The notes under the pieces: generated by a model
What the model was told of the DNA's origin: nothing
Database searches by the model: none
What the model saw: only the letters and a program-made list of their open reading frames with translations
Program-made: the position numbers and the translations under genes
Source of the DNA: Methylaequor sp002691245
GTDB lineage: Bacteria > Pseudomonadota > Alphaproteobacteria > Methylaequorales > Methylaequoraceae
DNA length: 64,000 nucleotides
Assembly: GCA_002691245.1 (NCBI GenBank)
Contig: NZHH01000024.1
Span: 1 to 64,000, forward strand
Direction: 5' to 3'
Shown here: positions 38,154-45,928 of the stretch, one piece after another
How positions within the stretch are numbered: the first letter of the stretch is position 1
Layout of the letters: the number at the start of each line of letters is the position of its first letter

Positions 38154-39473
38154 TTACTTTTTTTTGGAAAATATATATTCTGAAATTGAATCTATTACAA
38201 AATCAAGCATTGGAATTTCTAAACCTGGAAAAACTCCTAACCAAAATGTATCAAATAAGATTTTTTCTGTATTTTCTAATGTTCCAGAAACTCTATATTT
38301 TTGACCGAGCATATAAGGTTGTTTTAAAACATTTCCTGCAAATAAAAGTCTTGAATGAATATTTTTATCTTCTAAATACTGAACTAATTCATTTCTATTA
38401 AAATATTTGTTATTTCTAATAGTTAACGGAAACCCGAACCATGAAGGTTCAGAATTAATTGTGTTTTCCGGTAAAATAAAAAATTCTTCTAAACTTCTAA
38501 ACTTTTTAAGTAAGTAATTAAAATTGCTGTTTCTTTTTTTAATAAAATGATCTAGTTTTTTTAATTGACCTAAACCGCATGCAGCCTGCATATCTGTAAT
38601 TTTAAGATTGAAACCTAAATTAGAATAAATATATTTATGGTCATAACCCTCTGGAAGATTTCCAAGTTTCCAACAAAATCTTCTTCCACATGAGTTATCC
38701 TTGCCGGGTGCACAAAAACAGTCTCTGCCCCAATCTCTTATCGATTCGGCAATTTTCTTTAACTTGATATTATTGGTAAAAACTGCTCCTCCTTCTCCCA
38801 TTGTGATGTGGTGAGCTGGATAAAAACTTAAAGTTCCAAAATCTCCAAAAGTACCAACATTCTGGCCATTAAATTTTGAACCCAGAGCATCACAAGAATC
38901 TTCAACTAGCCATAAATTATATTTTTTACAAATTTTTATAATAGTGTCTAAATTAAAAGGGTTGCCAAGAGTATGAGCAAGCATTATAGCCTTTGTTTTT
39001 TTGGTTATTGCTTCTTCTATCCTTTCTTCATTAATATTATAATTACCCATTTTGACATCTACAAAAACAGGAATAGCTTTGTACAAAAGTATTGGATTAA
39101 TTGTTGTAGGAAACCCAGCAGCAACAGTGATTACTTCATCTCCTGGTTTAATACTTCTTGAACCAAGTTTTGGTGAAGTAAGACTAGAAAAGGCAATTAA
39201 ATTAGCTGAAGATCCAGAATTCACGGTAAGTAAAGAGCGTGTATTAAGAAACCTAGATAATTTTTTTTCAAATTCTATGTTAAATCTTCCAGTAGTTAAG
39301 TGACCATCCAGAGCAGCATCAACCATATTAACTGTTTCGTCATGATCTAAAACTTTTCCTGAAACTTGAACTTTATCAAATCCAGGAGTAAAAGTTTTTT
39401 TTGCGTATTTTATATTCGAGTAGTGAATAACTAAATCTGAAATTTTCTTTCTTATGTCATTTAAATGTTCCAT
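38154..39473 (-). CDS. rfbH: CDP-4-keto-6-deoxyglucose 3-dehydrase (E1, RfbH/DdhC)
   Basis: A PMP- and 2Fe-2S-dependent dehydrase that removes the C3 hydroxyl of CDP-4-keto-6-deoxyglucose on the way to 3,6-dideoxy sugars. In this 439-residue protein the usual PLP lysine of aminotransferases is replaced by histidine (SFYPAHHITMGEGG, His221). The iron-sulfur pattern C-X57-C-X1-C-X7-C is exactly kept at Cys194, Cys252, Cys254 and Cys262. These two traits separate E1 from ordinary DegT aminotransferases. Its substrate is the product of rfbF-rfbG, 10 kb away on the other strand. The E3 reductase partner (DdhD) is not seen. It follows the GT2 gene by three bases. Confidence 0.93.
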   Translation of the reverse strand: MEHLNDIRKKISDLVIHYSNIKYAKKTFTPGFDKVQVSGKVLDHDETVNMVDAALDGHLTTGRFNIEFEKKLSRFLNTRSLLTVNSGSSANLIAFSSLTSPKLGSRSIKPGDEVITVAAGFPTTINPILLYKAIPVFVDVKMGNYNINEERIEEAITKKTKAIMLAHTLGNPFNLDTIIKICKKYNLWLVEDSCDALGSKFNGQNVGTFGDFGTLSFYPAHHITMGEGGAVFTNNIKLKKIAESIRDWGRDCFCAPGKDNSCGRRFCWKLGNLPEGYDHKYIYSNLGFNLKITDMQAACGLGQLKKLDHFIKKRNSNFNYLLKKFRSLEEFFILPENTINSEPSWFGFPLTIRNNKYFNRNELVQYLEDKNIHSRLLFAGNVLKQPYMLGQKYRVSGTLENTEKILFDTFWLGVFPGLEIPMLDFVIDSISEYIFSKKK

Positions 39474-39476
39474 AAG

Positions 39477-40616
39477 CTAATTTAAATTAATTTGAAATGG
39501 AAAATTTGGAATTTGGATAAGATTAGTTAAATTATCAAATAAATTAGCTCTAATTTCCTCTGAAAAATTATTAGATACATAAATCTGCAAATAATTGATA
39601 CACATTGTAATCTTCAGTGCTAAATCTTTTCTATCTTTAATGTCTTTTAGGAAGTTTTCTGTCTTTAACAATCTACATAAATTATTTGAAAGAATACTGA
39701 TATAATTATTAACATCCTTAATATCAGATCCAGAATGAACATATTTAGGTAATCTTTTAAATGTTAGAAAAATTAAGTGATCCCAAAGGTAATAGGTGTG
39801 ATATCTAAAAAAAGAAAGACTTAAGCTCTTTGGTTTAAGAATATTTATATTTATTAAATTTTCTATATCATCAATAACATGAAAATATCTCCATACCATA
39901 TTTTCATCTGCCCATCTTTTTTGTGTTTCTATGGTCTGTAATTTATCTTGTGGTTCTACCAGACCTATATCATAAAACATTCCGTTTTTATTATGTGTAT
40001 ACTTGAGTATTGAGGCCGAATGAGGATAAGCAGAAGTTATAGAATCATCAACATTCTGATATTGAGTTTTGATAGATTGTGCAAAATCATCAAATACTTT
40101 TTGGAATGTTTGTTTTTTTAGTATGATACCAGAAATCCAACCTAACATTTCATGATATCCAAATTTGTTGCAGAGATTTAAAACTTTATCAATAAAGACT
40201 TTAGAGGTATTTCTTGACCTTTTTTTTTCACAAACACAAATAAATTCTAAATTGCTAGCGATATTTGATTTAAGGCATTTATATACTTTTTTGAGAGAAT
40301 CCTTTTCTGATAATTTGTCATCATCTCCCATAAACCAAACCCATTCAATATCTGAAGATATAATTTTATTAAGATAGAATATATTTGGTTTTAAAGTCTG
40401 ATCTTGAGGTTTATTATAAATTATTAAATTACTTCTTTTTTCAACTTCTTTCTCTAAAAATTCACTAGTTCCATCATTGGAAGCAATATTTGAAATAAAC
40501 AAAGACAACTCTAAATTTCTGCATAATAATTGATTATCAATTGAACTCAATAAAACTTTAAGTTTATCTAATCTATTATAAGTGGGGACTGCAATTGCAA
40601 GTTTAATTTTATCCAC
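39477..40616 (-). CDS. Family 2 glycosyltransferase
   Basis: A 379-residue GT-A enzyme: LAIAVPTYNRLDKLKVLLSS at the N-terminus, an asparagine-rich SNIASNDGTSEFL stretch and the metal-site variant WVWFMGDDDKLS near residue 97. The C-terminal part (about 230-379) has no recognised domain. It is the first gene of a minus-strand operon (GT2, rfbH, NeuA fusion, neuB, TylF, GT-B) driven by a sigma-54 promoter, with a well-placed AAGGA ribosome binding site. Donor and acceptor are unknown. Confidence 0.83.
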   Translation of the reverse strand: MDKIKLAIAVPTYNRLDKLKVLLSSIDNQLLCRNLELSLFISNIASNDGTSEFLEKEVEKRSNLIIYNKPQDQTLKPNIFYLNKIISSDIEWVWFMGDDDKLSEKDSLKKVYKCLKSNIASNLEFICVCEKKRSRNTSKVFIDKVLNLCNKFGYHEMLGWISGIILKKQTFQKVFDDFAQSIKTQYQNVDDSITSAYPHSASILKYTHNKNGMFYDIGLVEPQDKLQTIETQKRWADENMVWRYFHVIDDIENLININILKPKSLSLSFFRYHTYYLWDHLIFLTFKRLPKYVHSGSDIKDVNNYISILSNNLCRLLKTENFLKDIKDRKDLALKITMCINYLQIYVSNNFSEEIRANLFDNLTNLIQIPNFPFQINLN

Positions 40617-40652
40617 ATTTTCCTTTTTTAAAAATCGACCTATTAGATTTAC

Positions 40653-40668
40653 AGCAAAAGTTATGCCA
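40653..40668 (-). promoter_or_regulatory. Sigma-54 promoter of the GT2-rfbH-neuA-neuB operon
   Basis: Minus-strand TGGCAT-AACTT-TTGCT, a full consensus match. The predicted +1 near 40642 leaves a leader of about 26 bases containing AAGGA before the ATG at 40616. It would control six tightly packed genes down to 33925. Confidence 0.87.
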
Positions 40669-40720
40669 CACTAATGTATTTATTTATTGCATTGTGGTGG
40701 AATTAATTATCATTGAATTT

Positions 40721-42379
40721 TCAATATTTGGTTTTAGAGGAAAGTTTATTGGCTAAATTATTAATAATGCTTTCCCAATCTCCACTATTCTTTTGTCTAA
40801 GGAGTTTTACCGATTTATACCATTCTGTTGTATTTTCTTTTATTCCCCATCTCCAGTCAGGAACTTTAGAAATCATTATTTTGGTTGGGATGTTAAGCGT
40901 GCCTGCAATGTGAGCTAAGGAGGTATCTACGGTTATTACTTCGTCTAATCTAGAAACGATAATTGCTGTATCTATCCAGTCACTTATTAAATTATTACAT
41001 AATAAAACATTTTTAAACTTTTTGAGGAAAGATTGATCTTTATTTGAAATTTCTTTATCTATAACCAAAAAAGTAATCTTACTATTTCTAAAGATTTTAC
41101 TAAAAAGGCTCAAATTAATTGATCTTGATTCATCATGAAGATGTTTTTTATTTCCTTTCCATGATACTCCAATTACTTTTCCTTTTTCTTTTAATTTTTT
41201 TAATCTGTGGATAAGTTTTTCTTTATTTTTTTCTAGTTTTTTAAAATTAAATGAAATTGGAGGAGGAGGTTTGTCCGTCATATTTAAGATAAAAGGTAAA
41301 TTGAGTACAACTGTTTTGAAATCAAAATGTTTTATGTCTTCATATTTAATTTTTTTAAGAAATTTTATTTTTCCACTATCCAATGTACATCTTAAGAGTG
41401 GTATTATTGAATTTTTTGGTGCAATAGTTGTAATGGAATGACCTTTTTTCTGAAGATAAGGTAAATATCTATAGAAATTGATTACATCACCAAAACCTTG
41501 TTCTAAAAAGATTAAAATTTTATAAGGTTTTTTTGAAGAAATATGTAGCTTATTCAGGTCATCCAGAGATTGAATCTTTTCAATATGATTTTGATTATGA
41601 TTAATTTTAGCCGTATCGATTAAATTATATAAATTAATCCTTTTTGAGGTGTCTACAAGATTATATAATTTATATCCTTCGAATTTTCTACCGATTCTTA
41701 AATAAAGAATAGCCATATCAATTATTAATTCTTTATCATTTGGATATAATTCAATAGCTTTTCTATACATATCTAAAGATTCGTCATATCTTGATTCTTC
41801 CTGCAGTAACAAAGCTTTTAGCATTAAACATCTTTTATGTTTGGGGTTAATTTCTTCAGCAGTCGATAAACATAACTGAGCCATTTTTAGATTTAGTAAA
41901 CTAAAATAACAAAAACTTAAGTCTAACCAAAAAGCACACTCATATGGATTTTTTTGAACTGCTCTTTCTAAGTATTTCAAAGCTTTATGTTTATCGCCAT
42001 TAAAAAGTAAATTTTTTCCAAATAAATTTAAAAACAAAGGATCTTCAGGATGATATTTTATAGCATTTTGAATAGCCTCTTCAATTTTGAATCCTAAATT
42101 TAATTTTATGAGTACCTGAATATAAAAATGATGGGCAGAATTAAATTTTGGTTCATTTTTGATAATATACTCTAATCTATTAACTGAATCATGGAGATTT
42201 CCATTGGAGAAATCATAAGAAGCCATCATTAGATTACCGAGGTCAAATTCATTTTTTTTCTGATATTTATTTTCAAAATAAATATCTCCCTGCATTCTGA
42301 CTGAATTAAAATTTGATTTATCTCTTATTGATTTTACAAAGTTAGATATTAGTTCTGACTGAGAAGTTGCTTGTTCCAT
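40721..42379 (-). CDS. TPR protein with GT9-like glycosyltransferase domain (paralogue)
   Basis: A 552-residue protein. Roughly residues 45-250 are TPR units (EDPLFLNLFGKNLLFNGDKH, KNPYECAFWLDLSFCYFSLL). From about 285 comes a GT-B domain with FLEQGFGDVINF, GVSWKGNKKH and DEVITVDTSLAHIAGTLN. It has the same architecture as the 25155-26453 gene with more repeats. The DTSLAHIAG donor motif is closer to GT9 consensus than in the paralogue. It probably glycosylates flagellin or another protein held by the repeats. Confidence 0.75.
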   Translation of the reverse strand: MEQATSQSELISNFVKSIRDKSNFNSVRMQGDIYFENKYQKKNEFDLGNLMMASYDFSNGNLHDSVNRLEYIIKNEPKFNSAHHFYIQVLIKLNLGFKIEEAIQNAIKYHPEDPLFLNLFGKNLLFNGDKHKALKYLERAVQKNPYECAFWLDLSFCYFSLLNLKMAQLCLSTAEEINPKHKRCLMLKALLLQEESRYDESLDMYRKAIELYPNDKELIIDMAILYLRIGRKFEGYKLYNLVDTSKRINLYNLIDTAKINHNQNHIEKIQSLDDLNKLHISSKKPYKILIFLEQGFGDVINFYRYLPYLQKKGHSITTIAPKNSIIPLLRCTLDSGKIKFLKKIKYEDIKHFDFKTVVLNLPFILNMTDKPPPPISFNFKKLEKNKEKLIHRLKKLKEKGKVIGVSWKGNKKHLHDESRSINLSLFSKIFRNSKITFLVIDKEISNKDQSFLKKFKNVLLCNNLISDWIDTAIIVSRLDEVITVDTSLAHIAGTLNIPTKIMISKVPDWRWGIKENTTEWYKSVKLLRQKNSGDWESIINNLANKLSSKTKY

Positions 42380-42425
42380 TTTAAGGATTATTTAATTTAA
42401 ATTATATTAGTAATTCATATCTAAA

Positions 42426-42441
42426 TACAAATTTTGTGCCA
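42426..42441 (-). promoter_or_regulatory. Degenerate sigma-54-like site before the second TPR/GT9 gene
   Basis: Minus-strand TGGCAC-AAAAT-TTGTA: perfect -24 half, with T replacing the essential C of the -12 GC. A 36-base leader to the ATG would result. The similarity to the site before the paralogue supports it weakly. Confidence 0.35.
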
Positions 42442-42493
42442 ACAATTACTAGAATAAATCTCGGCTTAGGTGAGATATCTTAATATCTTTTAT

Positions 42494-43702
42494 TTATTTT
42501 TCTTGAAATCCTCTGGAAGCTAATATGCTCAGTAGTAGATAATAACTTCCTTGCCACCATCCAAGCCAAAAAGAAAAATTAACCAATGAAGAACCCCAAA
42601 AGTAAGCATTCAAAAAAATTAGAAAAATATTAAATCTTACTGAATCATTAATTCTGGAAACCTTAAAGTTTACGTAAACTAAAAAAAGAATAAAAAGCAT
42701 TGTTCCCACTAAACCTGTTTCTAAAAGTAGTTCAAAAAAGAAATTATGGGGATGACTTGGAATAAAATTCATATCTCCAGTCATCTGAATACCAATATCT
42801 TTCTGACTACCTTCAATAAAATTTGAAGAATCCGGTCCGTATCCAAATAGTGGTTTATCTTTAAACTTATTGAACGTAAAACCCCAGATAATTTGTCTAT
42901 GTACATCAAGTAAATTGATCGGAATTTTATATTCAAAACTAGTCATTGAATCTATATCAAATTTACTTGGAAGATTTTTCAAAAAGATACTTGATGAAAT
43001 AATTAGTATTAGAAAAGAAAATAAAATTAGAAAATTCTTAAAAAATAAAGAATTGATATATTTTTTAAATAATAAATATATTACACAAAAAATAGTGCCA
43101 AATAATATTCCGAGAATACTTGCAGCTGAACCAGTCATAAAAATATTTGGAATTAAAAGAATGGTGGAAATAAAATTTAATCTGGATCTTAATAAATATA
43201 GATTCAAAATAGTAATTAAAGATAGTATGTTCATATATCCCTTGAACATAACTAGTTCACCTGAGTTGTAATTAGTAATATTGTAAATAAAAATCAATAC
43301 TGAATTAAAAAGAATACTTAAAGATAGAGATTTGAGTAAGAGTTCTAATTCATACTTTTTTTTGTGAAAAATAAAATATATTAATAAGGAGAAAATTATA
43401 AATAAAATAAGATAAAGGAAAACTAATAGAGATCGATAAATTTCTATTGATTTAAGAGTTGAGAAAAAGAATGATAATAAAAATAAACTTACTAAAGAAA
43501 AATTTAATTTATTCATATCTTTAATAATTATTACTTTTAATTCTTTAACAATTATAGATTTGTATTTGTTCAACAATATAAGAACGCTCAAACCAATTGT
43601 AATTCCGAAAGCAATTTTATTTATAATTAAAAAAGTATATGAAAATCCAATTAAAACTATTGAGAAATTTGAAATATTTTTCATTATAATACTAAAAAAC
43701 AA
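42494..43702 (-). CDS. O-antigen ligase/polymerase-like membrane protein
   Basis: A 402-residue polytopic protein with about ten or more hydrophobic helices and a large extracytoplasmic loop in the second half. The loop contains FGYGPDSSNF and SHPHNFFFELLLETGLVGT, the pattern of the Wzy_C (O-antigen ligase WaaL / polymerase Wzy / PglL) superfamily. It could attach the glycan to lipid A or to protein, or polymerise it. It overlaps the 83-residue membrane protein gene by 11 bases and ends a four-gene operon that begins with two tiny genes. Confidence 0.75.
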   Translation of the reverse strand: MFFSIIMKNISNFSIVLIGFSYTFLIINKIAFGITIGLSVLILLNKYKSIIVKELKVIIIKDMNKLNFSLVSLFLLSFFFSTLKSIEIYRSLLVFLYLILFIIFSLLIYFIFHKKKYELELLLKSLSLSILFNSVLIFIYNITNYNSGELVMFKGYMNILSLITILNLYLLRSRLNFISTILLIPNIFMTGSAASILGILFGTIFCVIYLLFKKYINSLFFKNFLILFSFLILIISSSIFLKNLPSKFDIDSMTSFEYKIPINLLDVHRQIIWGFTFNKFKDKPLFGYGPDSSNFIEGSQKDIGIQMTGDMNFIPSHPHNFFFELLLETGLVGTMLFILFLVYVNFKVSRINDSVRFNIFLIFLNAYFWGSSLVNFSFWLGWWQGSYYLLLSILASRGFQEK

Positions 43703-43943
43703 TAAAGATTATCATCCATCCAATTAAAATAGAAACTAACACAAAAATGAATACCTTAAACATGAAATTTATTCGAGCCAAGAGTTTTTCTCTACTAAAT
43801 TTTGAGACAAAAAAAGAAAGAAGCTTTCTTATATTATTAAGAATCAATAATACTAAAGCACCTACAAAAAAATAGAATATTAATTTAAAAATATTAAAAT
43901 AAAAACCTATCTCATTTTGCCAGTCAGCAATTATGTCAAACAT
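43692..43943 (-). CDS. Small membrane protein, unknown function
   Basis: 83 residues with two strong hydrophobic stretches (about residues 17-39 and 63-82) separated by a basic segment (NNIRKLLSFFVSKFSREKLL). No family is recognised. It is one base downstream of the zinc-ribbon gene and overlaps the ligase-like gene by 11 bases, so it is very probably translated and coupled to the ligase. Confidence 0.65.
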   Translation of the reverse strand: MFDIIADWQNEIGFYFNIFKLIFYFFVGALVLLILNNIRKLLSFFVSKFSREKLLARINFMFKVFIFVLVSILIGWMIIFIVF

Positions 43944-43944
43944 C

Positions 43945-44085
43945 TCAAGTTTTTAACGAGTTTTGTTCACATGTTGAGCAAATTTGATAGTCAATTGATC
44001 TCTTGGGATATATGGTGTTTATCTCATCTGAGTATACCCAGAAGACTGAGCCACATTTTTGGCACTCAATCCAGAGTTTTTCCAT
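43945..44085 (-). CDS. 46-residue zinc-ribbon-like small protein
   Basis: A short reading frame with two CxxC pairs (ECQKCGSVF at residues 7-15 and ICSTC at 35-39) spaced as in a single zinc ribbon. It starts 11 bases after the stop of the 32-residue gene and ends one base before the start of the 83-residue gene, as expected for a real operon member. Its role is unknown; such mini-ribbons often bind nucleic acid or act as accessory factors. Confidence 0.6.
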   Translation of the reverse strand: MEKLWIECQKCGSVFWVYSDEINTIYPKRSIDYQICSTCEQNSLKT

Positions 44086-44096
44086 ATTAACAGAAA

Positions 44097-44195
44097 CTAA
44101 CTAGATTTAAGTTTGTCGAGTACTTTGGCAAAAATACCTTGAAGTTCCTCTTTTTTTAGTTTTTTAGGGTCAATTTTGATTTTTTCATCAGCCAT
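44097..44195 (-). CDS. 32-residue charged small protein
   Basis: The frame reads MADEKIKIDPKKLKKEELQG and onwards, ending in a lysine-rich helix. A good ribosome binding site (GGAAGGA) precedes the ATG at proper distance and a sigma-70-type promoter lies just upstream, so it is probably the first gene of the operon leading to the ligase-like gene. No homologue is recognised. It is divergent from the YjbQ gene. Confidence 0.5.
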   Translation of the reverse strand: MADEKIKIDPKKLKKEELQGIFAKVLDKLKSS

Positions 44196-44218
44196 TTTAT
44201 TTCCTTCCAAAGAAGTAT

Positions 44219-44247
44219 ATATTATTCTGTGAGAAATAAACTGTCAA
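44219..44247 (-). promoter_or_regulatory. Sigma-70-type promoter for the small-protein/ligase operon
   Basis: On the minus strand: a perfect -35 TTGACA (44242-44247), a 17-base spacer, then -10 TAATAT (44219-44224; four of six consensus bases). It faces the 32-residue gene whose ATG is at 44195. This operon is thus probably outside the sigma-54 set. Confidence 0.5.
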
Positions 44248-44259
44248 TAAAGAAAAAAA

Positions 44260-44673
44260 ATGTCACACATATTTGAGACTTTATCATTTGAAACTGAAAA
44301 TAAAACATCTCTGGAAATAACAAGTGAAATTAAAAATGTGATAAGAATAAATTCTGTAAAGAACGGGATTTTAATTTTGTCAATTCTTCATACAAGTTGT
44401 TCGTTGCTAGTTCAAGAGAATGCAGACAAGTCCGTGCAAGAAGATATTAGAAATTTTTTAGAAGAGATTGCTCCTGAAAGAAATTACATACATAATTCTG
44501 AAGGCCCTGATGATATGCCTGCTCACTTAAAAACACTCTTGACACAAACTCATCTTAGTTTGAGTATAATGAATGGACAACTTATACTAGGGAATTGGCA
44601 AGGAATTTTTTTACTAGAACACAGAATCAATAAAAAAACCAGGCATGTTAACCTTCATATTCTCAAGGAATAA
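44260..44673 (+). CDS. YjbQ/UPF0047 family protein
   Basis: A 137-residue single-domain protein with the family signature HTSCSLLVQENADKSVQED and GPDDMPAHLKTLL, and a LGNWQGIFLLEHR end that includes the conserved histidine region. YjbQ proteins can show weak thiamine-phosphate synthase activity in vitro; their true role is not settled. It is followed after two bases by the thioredoxin-like gene. Confidence 0.88.
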   Translation: MSHIFETLSFETENKTSLEITSEIKNVIRINSVKNGILILSILHTSCSLLVQENADKSVQEDIRNFLEEIAPERNYIHNSEGPDDMPAHLKTLLTQTHLSLSIMNGQLILGNWQGIFLLEHRINKKTRHVNLHILKE

Positions 44674-44675
44674 TA

Positions 44676-45224
44676 ATGGTATTATTAAGTTCAAATATAT
44701 GTGACTTCAACAAAAAAATAATTGGATTCAATTTGAAGAATATTGATGGTCAGACTTATCATTTAGATAATTTACTTGGTGAAAACGGAACCTTGATAAT
44801 GTTCATATGTAATCATTGTCCTTACGTTAAAGCTATAATAAAAGAGTTGGTAAAAACAACAGTTGAACTATCAAATTATGGAATTCATTCAATAGCAATT
44901 ATGCCAAATGACACTAGGAAGTATCCAGAAGATAATTTTGAAAAAATGAAAAAATTCGCAGATATAAATAATTTTAATTTTCCTTATTTGATTGATGAAA
45001 CTCAAGAGGTAGCAAAAAAATATGAAGCAGTATGTACTCCTGATTTTTTTGGTTTTAATCAAGAAAAAAAATTACAATATCGTGGAAGAATATTTGAACT
45101 TAAAAATTTAAAAATTATAAATAATAAAAATGAACTTTTAGATGCAATGAAAACGATAAGTAAATATAAAACTGGCCCTGAAAAACAATTTCCAAGTATT
45201 GGGTGTAGCATAAAGTGGAAATAA
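44676..45224 (+). CDS. Thioredoxin-fold (AhpC/TSA-like) protein
   Basis: A 182-residue redox protein of the thioredoxin/peroxiredoxin fold. The active-site region is FICNHCPYVKA, giving a CxxC (CNHC) near residue 45, followed by IAIMPNDTRKYPEDNFEKMK and a CTPDFFGF cis-proline loop. It is like the thioredoxin family proteins often annotated as peroxiredoxin. No signal peptide, so cytoplasmic. Cotranscribed with the YjbQ gene. Confidence 0.8.
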   Translation: MVLLSSNICDFNKKIIGFNLKNIDGQTYHLDNLLGENGTLIMFICNHCPYVKAIIKELVKTTVELSNYGIHSIAIMPNDTRKYPEDNFEKMKKFADINNFNFPYLIDETQEVAKKYEAVCTPDFFGFNQEKKLQYRGRIFELKNLKIINNKNELLDAMKTISKYKTGPEKQFPSIGCSIKWK

Positions 45225-45230
45225 ATAAAC

Positions 45231-45890
45231 TTATAACTTTTTTACTATTTCATAGCAATTTTCTGCATTTAAATCAGGTGGCATATAAAATTCGCTTAAC
45301 ATCTTTTCATAACGACTAATGAATGCCGTTTTTAAACCTGCTAATTTAGCTCCATTGACATCCCATCCATGGACCGCCACCATCAAGGTGTTTTCTTTTT
45401 TTATTTTCATACGCTTGCATGTGGTTAAATAAACTTCTTTGTGTGGTTTCCAAAGTCTTATCTTATTAATAGAAAAACAACGTTCTACATATTTATCTAT
45501 ACCATTGCTTTTTAATAATTTCCTTGTATTTTCATCTGATCCATTTGTAAGTGTAACCACTTTAATTTTCTTTTTCTTTAAAAGTTTTAGAGATTGCTTA
45601 ATATCACTATGAACATTTAAGTTCTCAAATCCTTTCATTATATTGTCAATTAATTTTTCTGTGAATGGCTTTTTATTTTGTAAAAAAATTTTTTTAAGCT
45701 CATTAATTCCAATATTAAAGAAATCTATATATTGACCGCTTAAAGAATAAGCAAACCCCTCTTTTAATACTGAACTAAACCAAACTTCAACCAGTTCTTT
45801 CTTTAATTTGTTTATCCTAAATAATCTCTCTATTTCACTTAACGAAAACATAGTTTGATTAACATCAAATATTACGAGCTTTATCTTCAT
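45231..45890 (-). CDS. HAD hydrolase, haloacid dehalogenase type II-like
   Basis: 219 residues with VIFDVNQTMFSL (nucleophile Asp near the start), VVTLTNGSDENTRK, KPHKEVY (lysine) and VAVHGWDVNGAKLAGLKTAF (motif 4), an arrangement close to (S)-2-haloacid dehalogenases. The true substrate may instead be a small phosphate ester. It converges with the thioredoxin-like gene and diverges from the TPR-sulfotransferase gene. Confidence 0.8.
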   Translation of the reverse strand: MKIKLVIFDVNQTMFSLSEIERLFRINKLKKELVEVWFSSVLKEGFAYSLSGQYIDFFNIGINELKKIFLQNKKPFTEKLIDNIMKGFENLNVHSDIKQSLKLLKKKKIKVVTLTNGSDENTRKLLKSNGIDKYVERCFSINKIRLWKPHKEVYLTTCKRMKIKKENTLMVAVHGWDVNGAKLAGLKTAFISRYEKMLSEFYMPPDLNAENCYEIVKKL

Positions 45891-45901
45891 AGGATGATCG
45901 A

Positions 45902-45917
45902 TGGCATATTGCTTGCA
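45902..45917 (+). promoter_or_regulatory. Sigma-54 promoter of the TPR-sulfotransferase gene
   Basis: TGGCAT-ATTGC-TTGCA, a full consensus match in the 38-base gap between divergent genes. The predicted +1 is 45928 and the in-frame ATG is 45929, so the transcript would be essentially leaderless. The TTG at 45920 lies upstream of +1 and cannot be used from this promoter. Confidence 0.86.
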
Positions 45918-45928
45918 GTTTGGTAATT

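Noticed and set aside
38154..39473. Calling this a DegT-type sugar aminotransferase
   Set aside because: The PLP lysine is histidine and the 2Fe-2S cysteine spacing is that of the E1 dehydrase.
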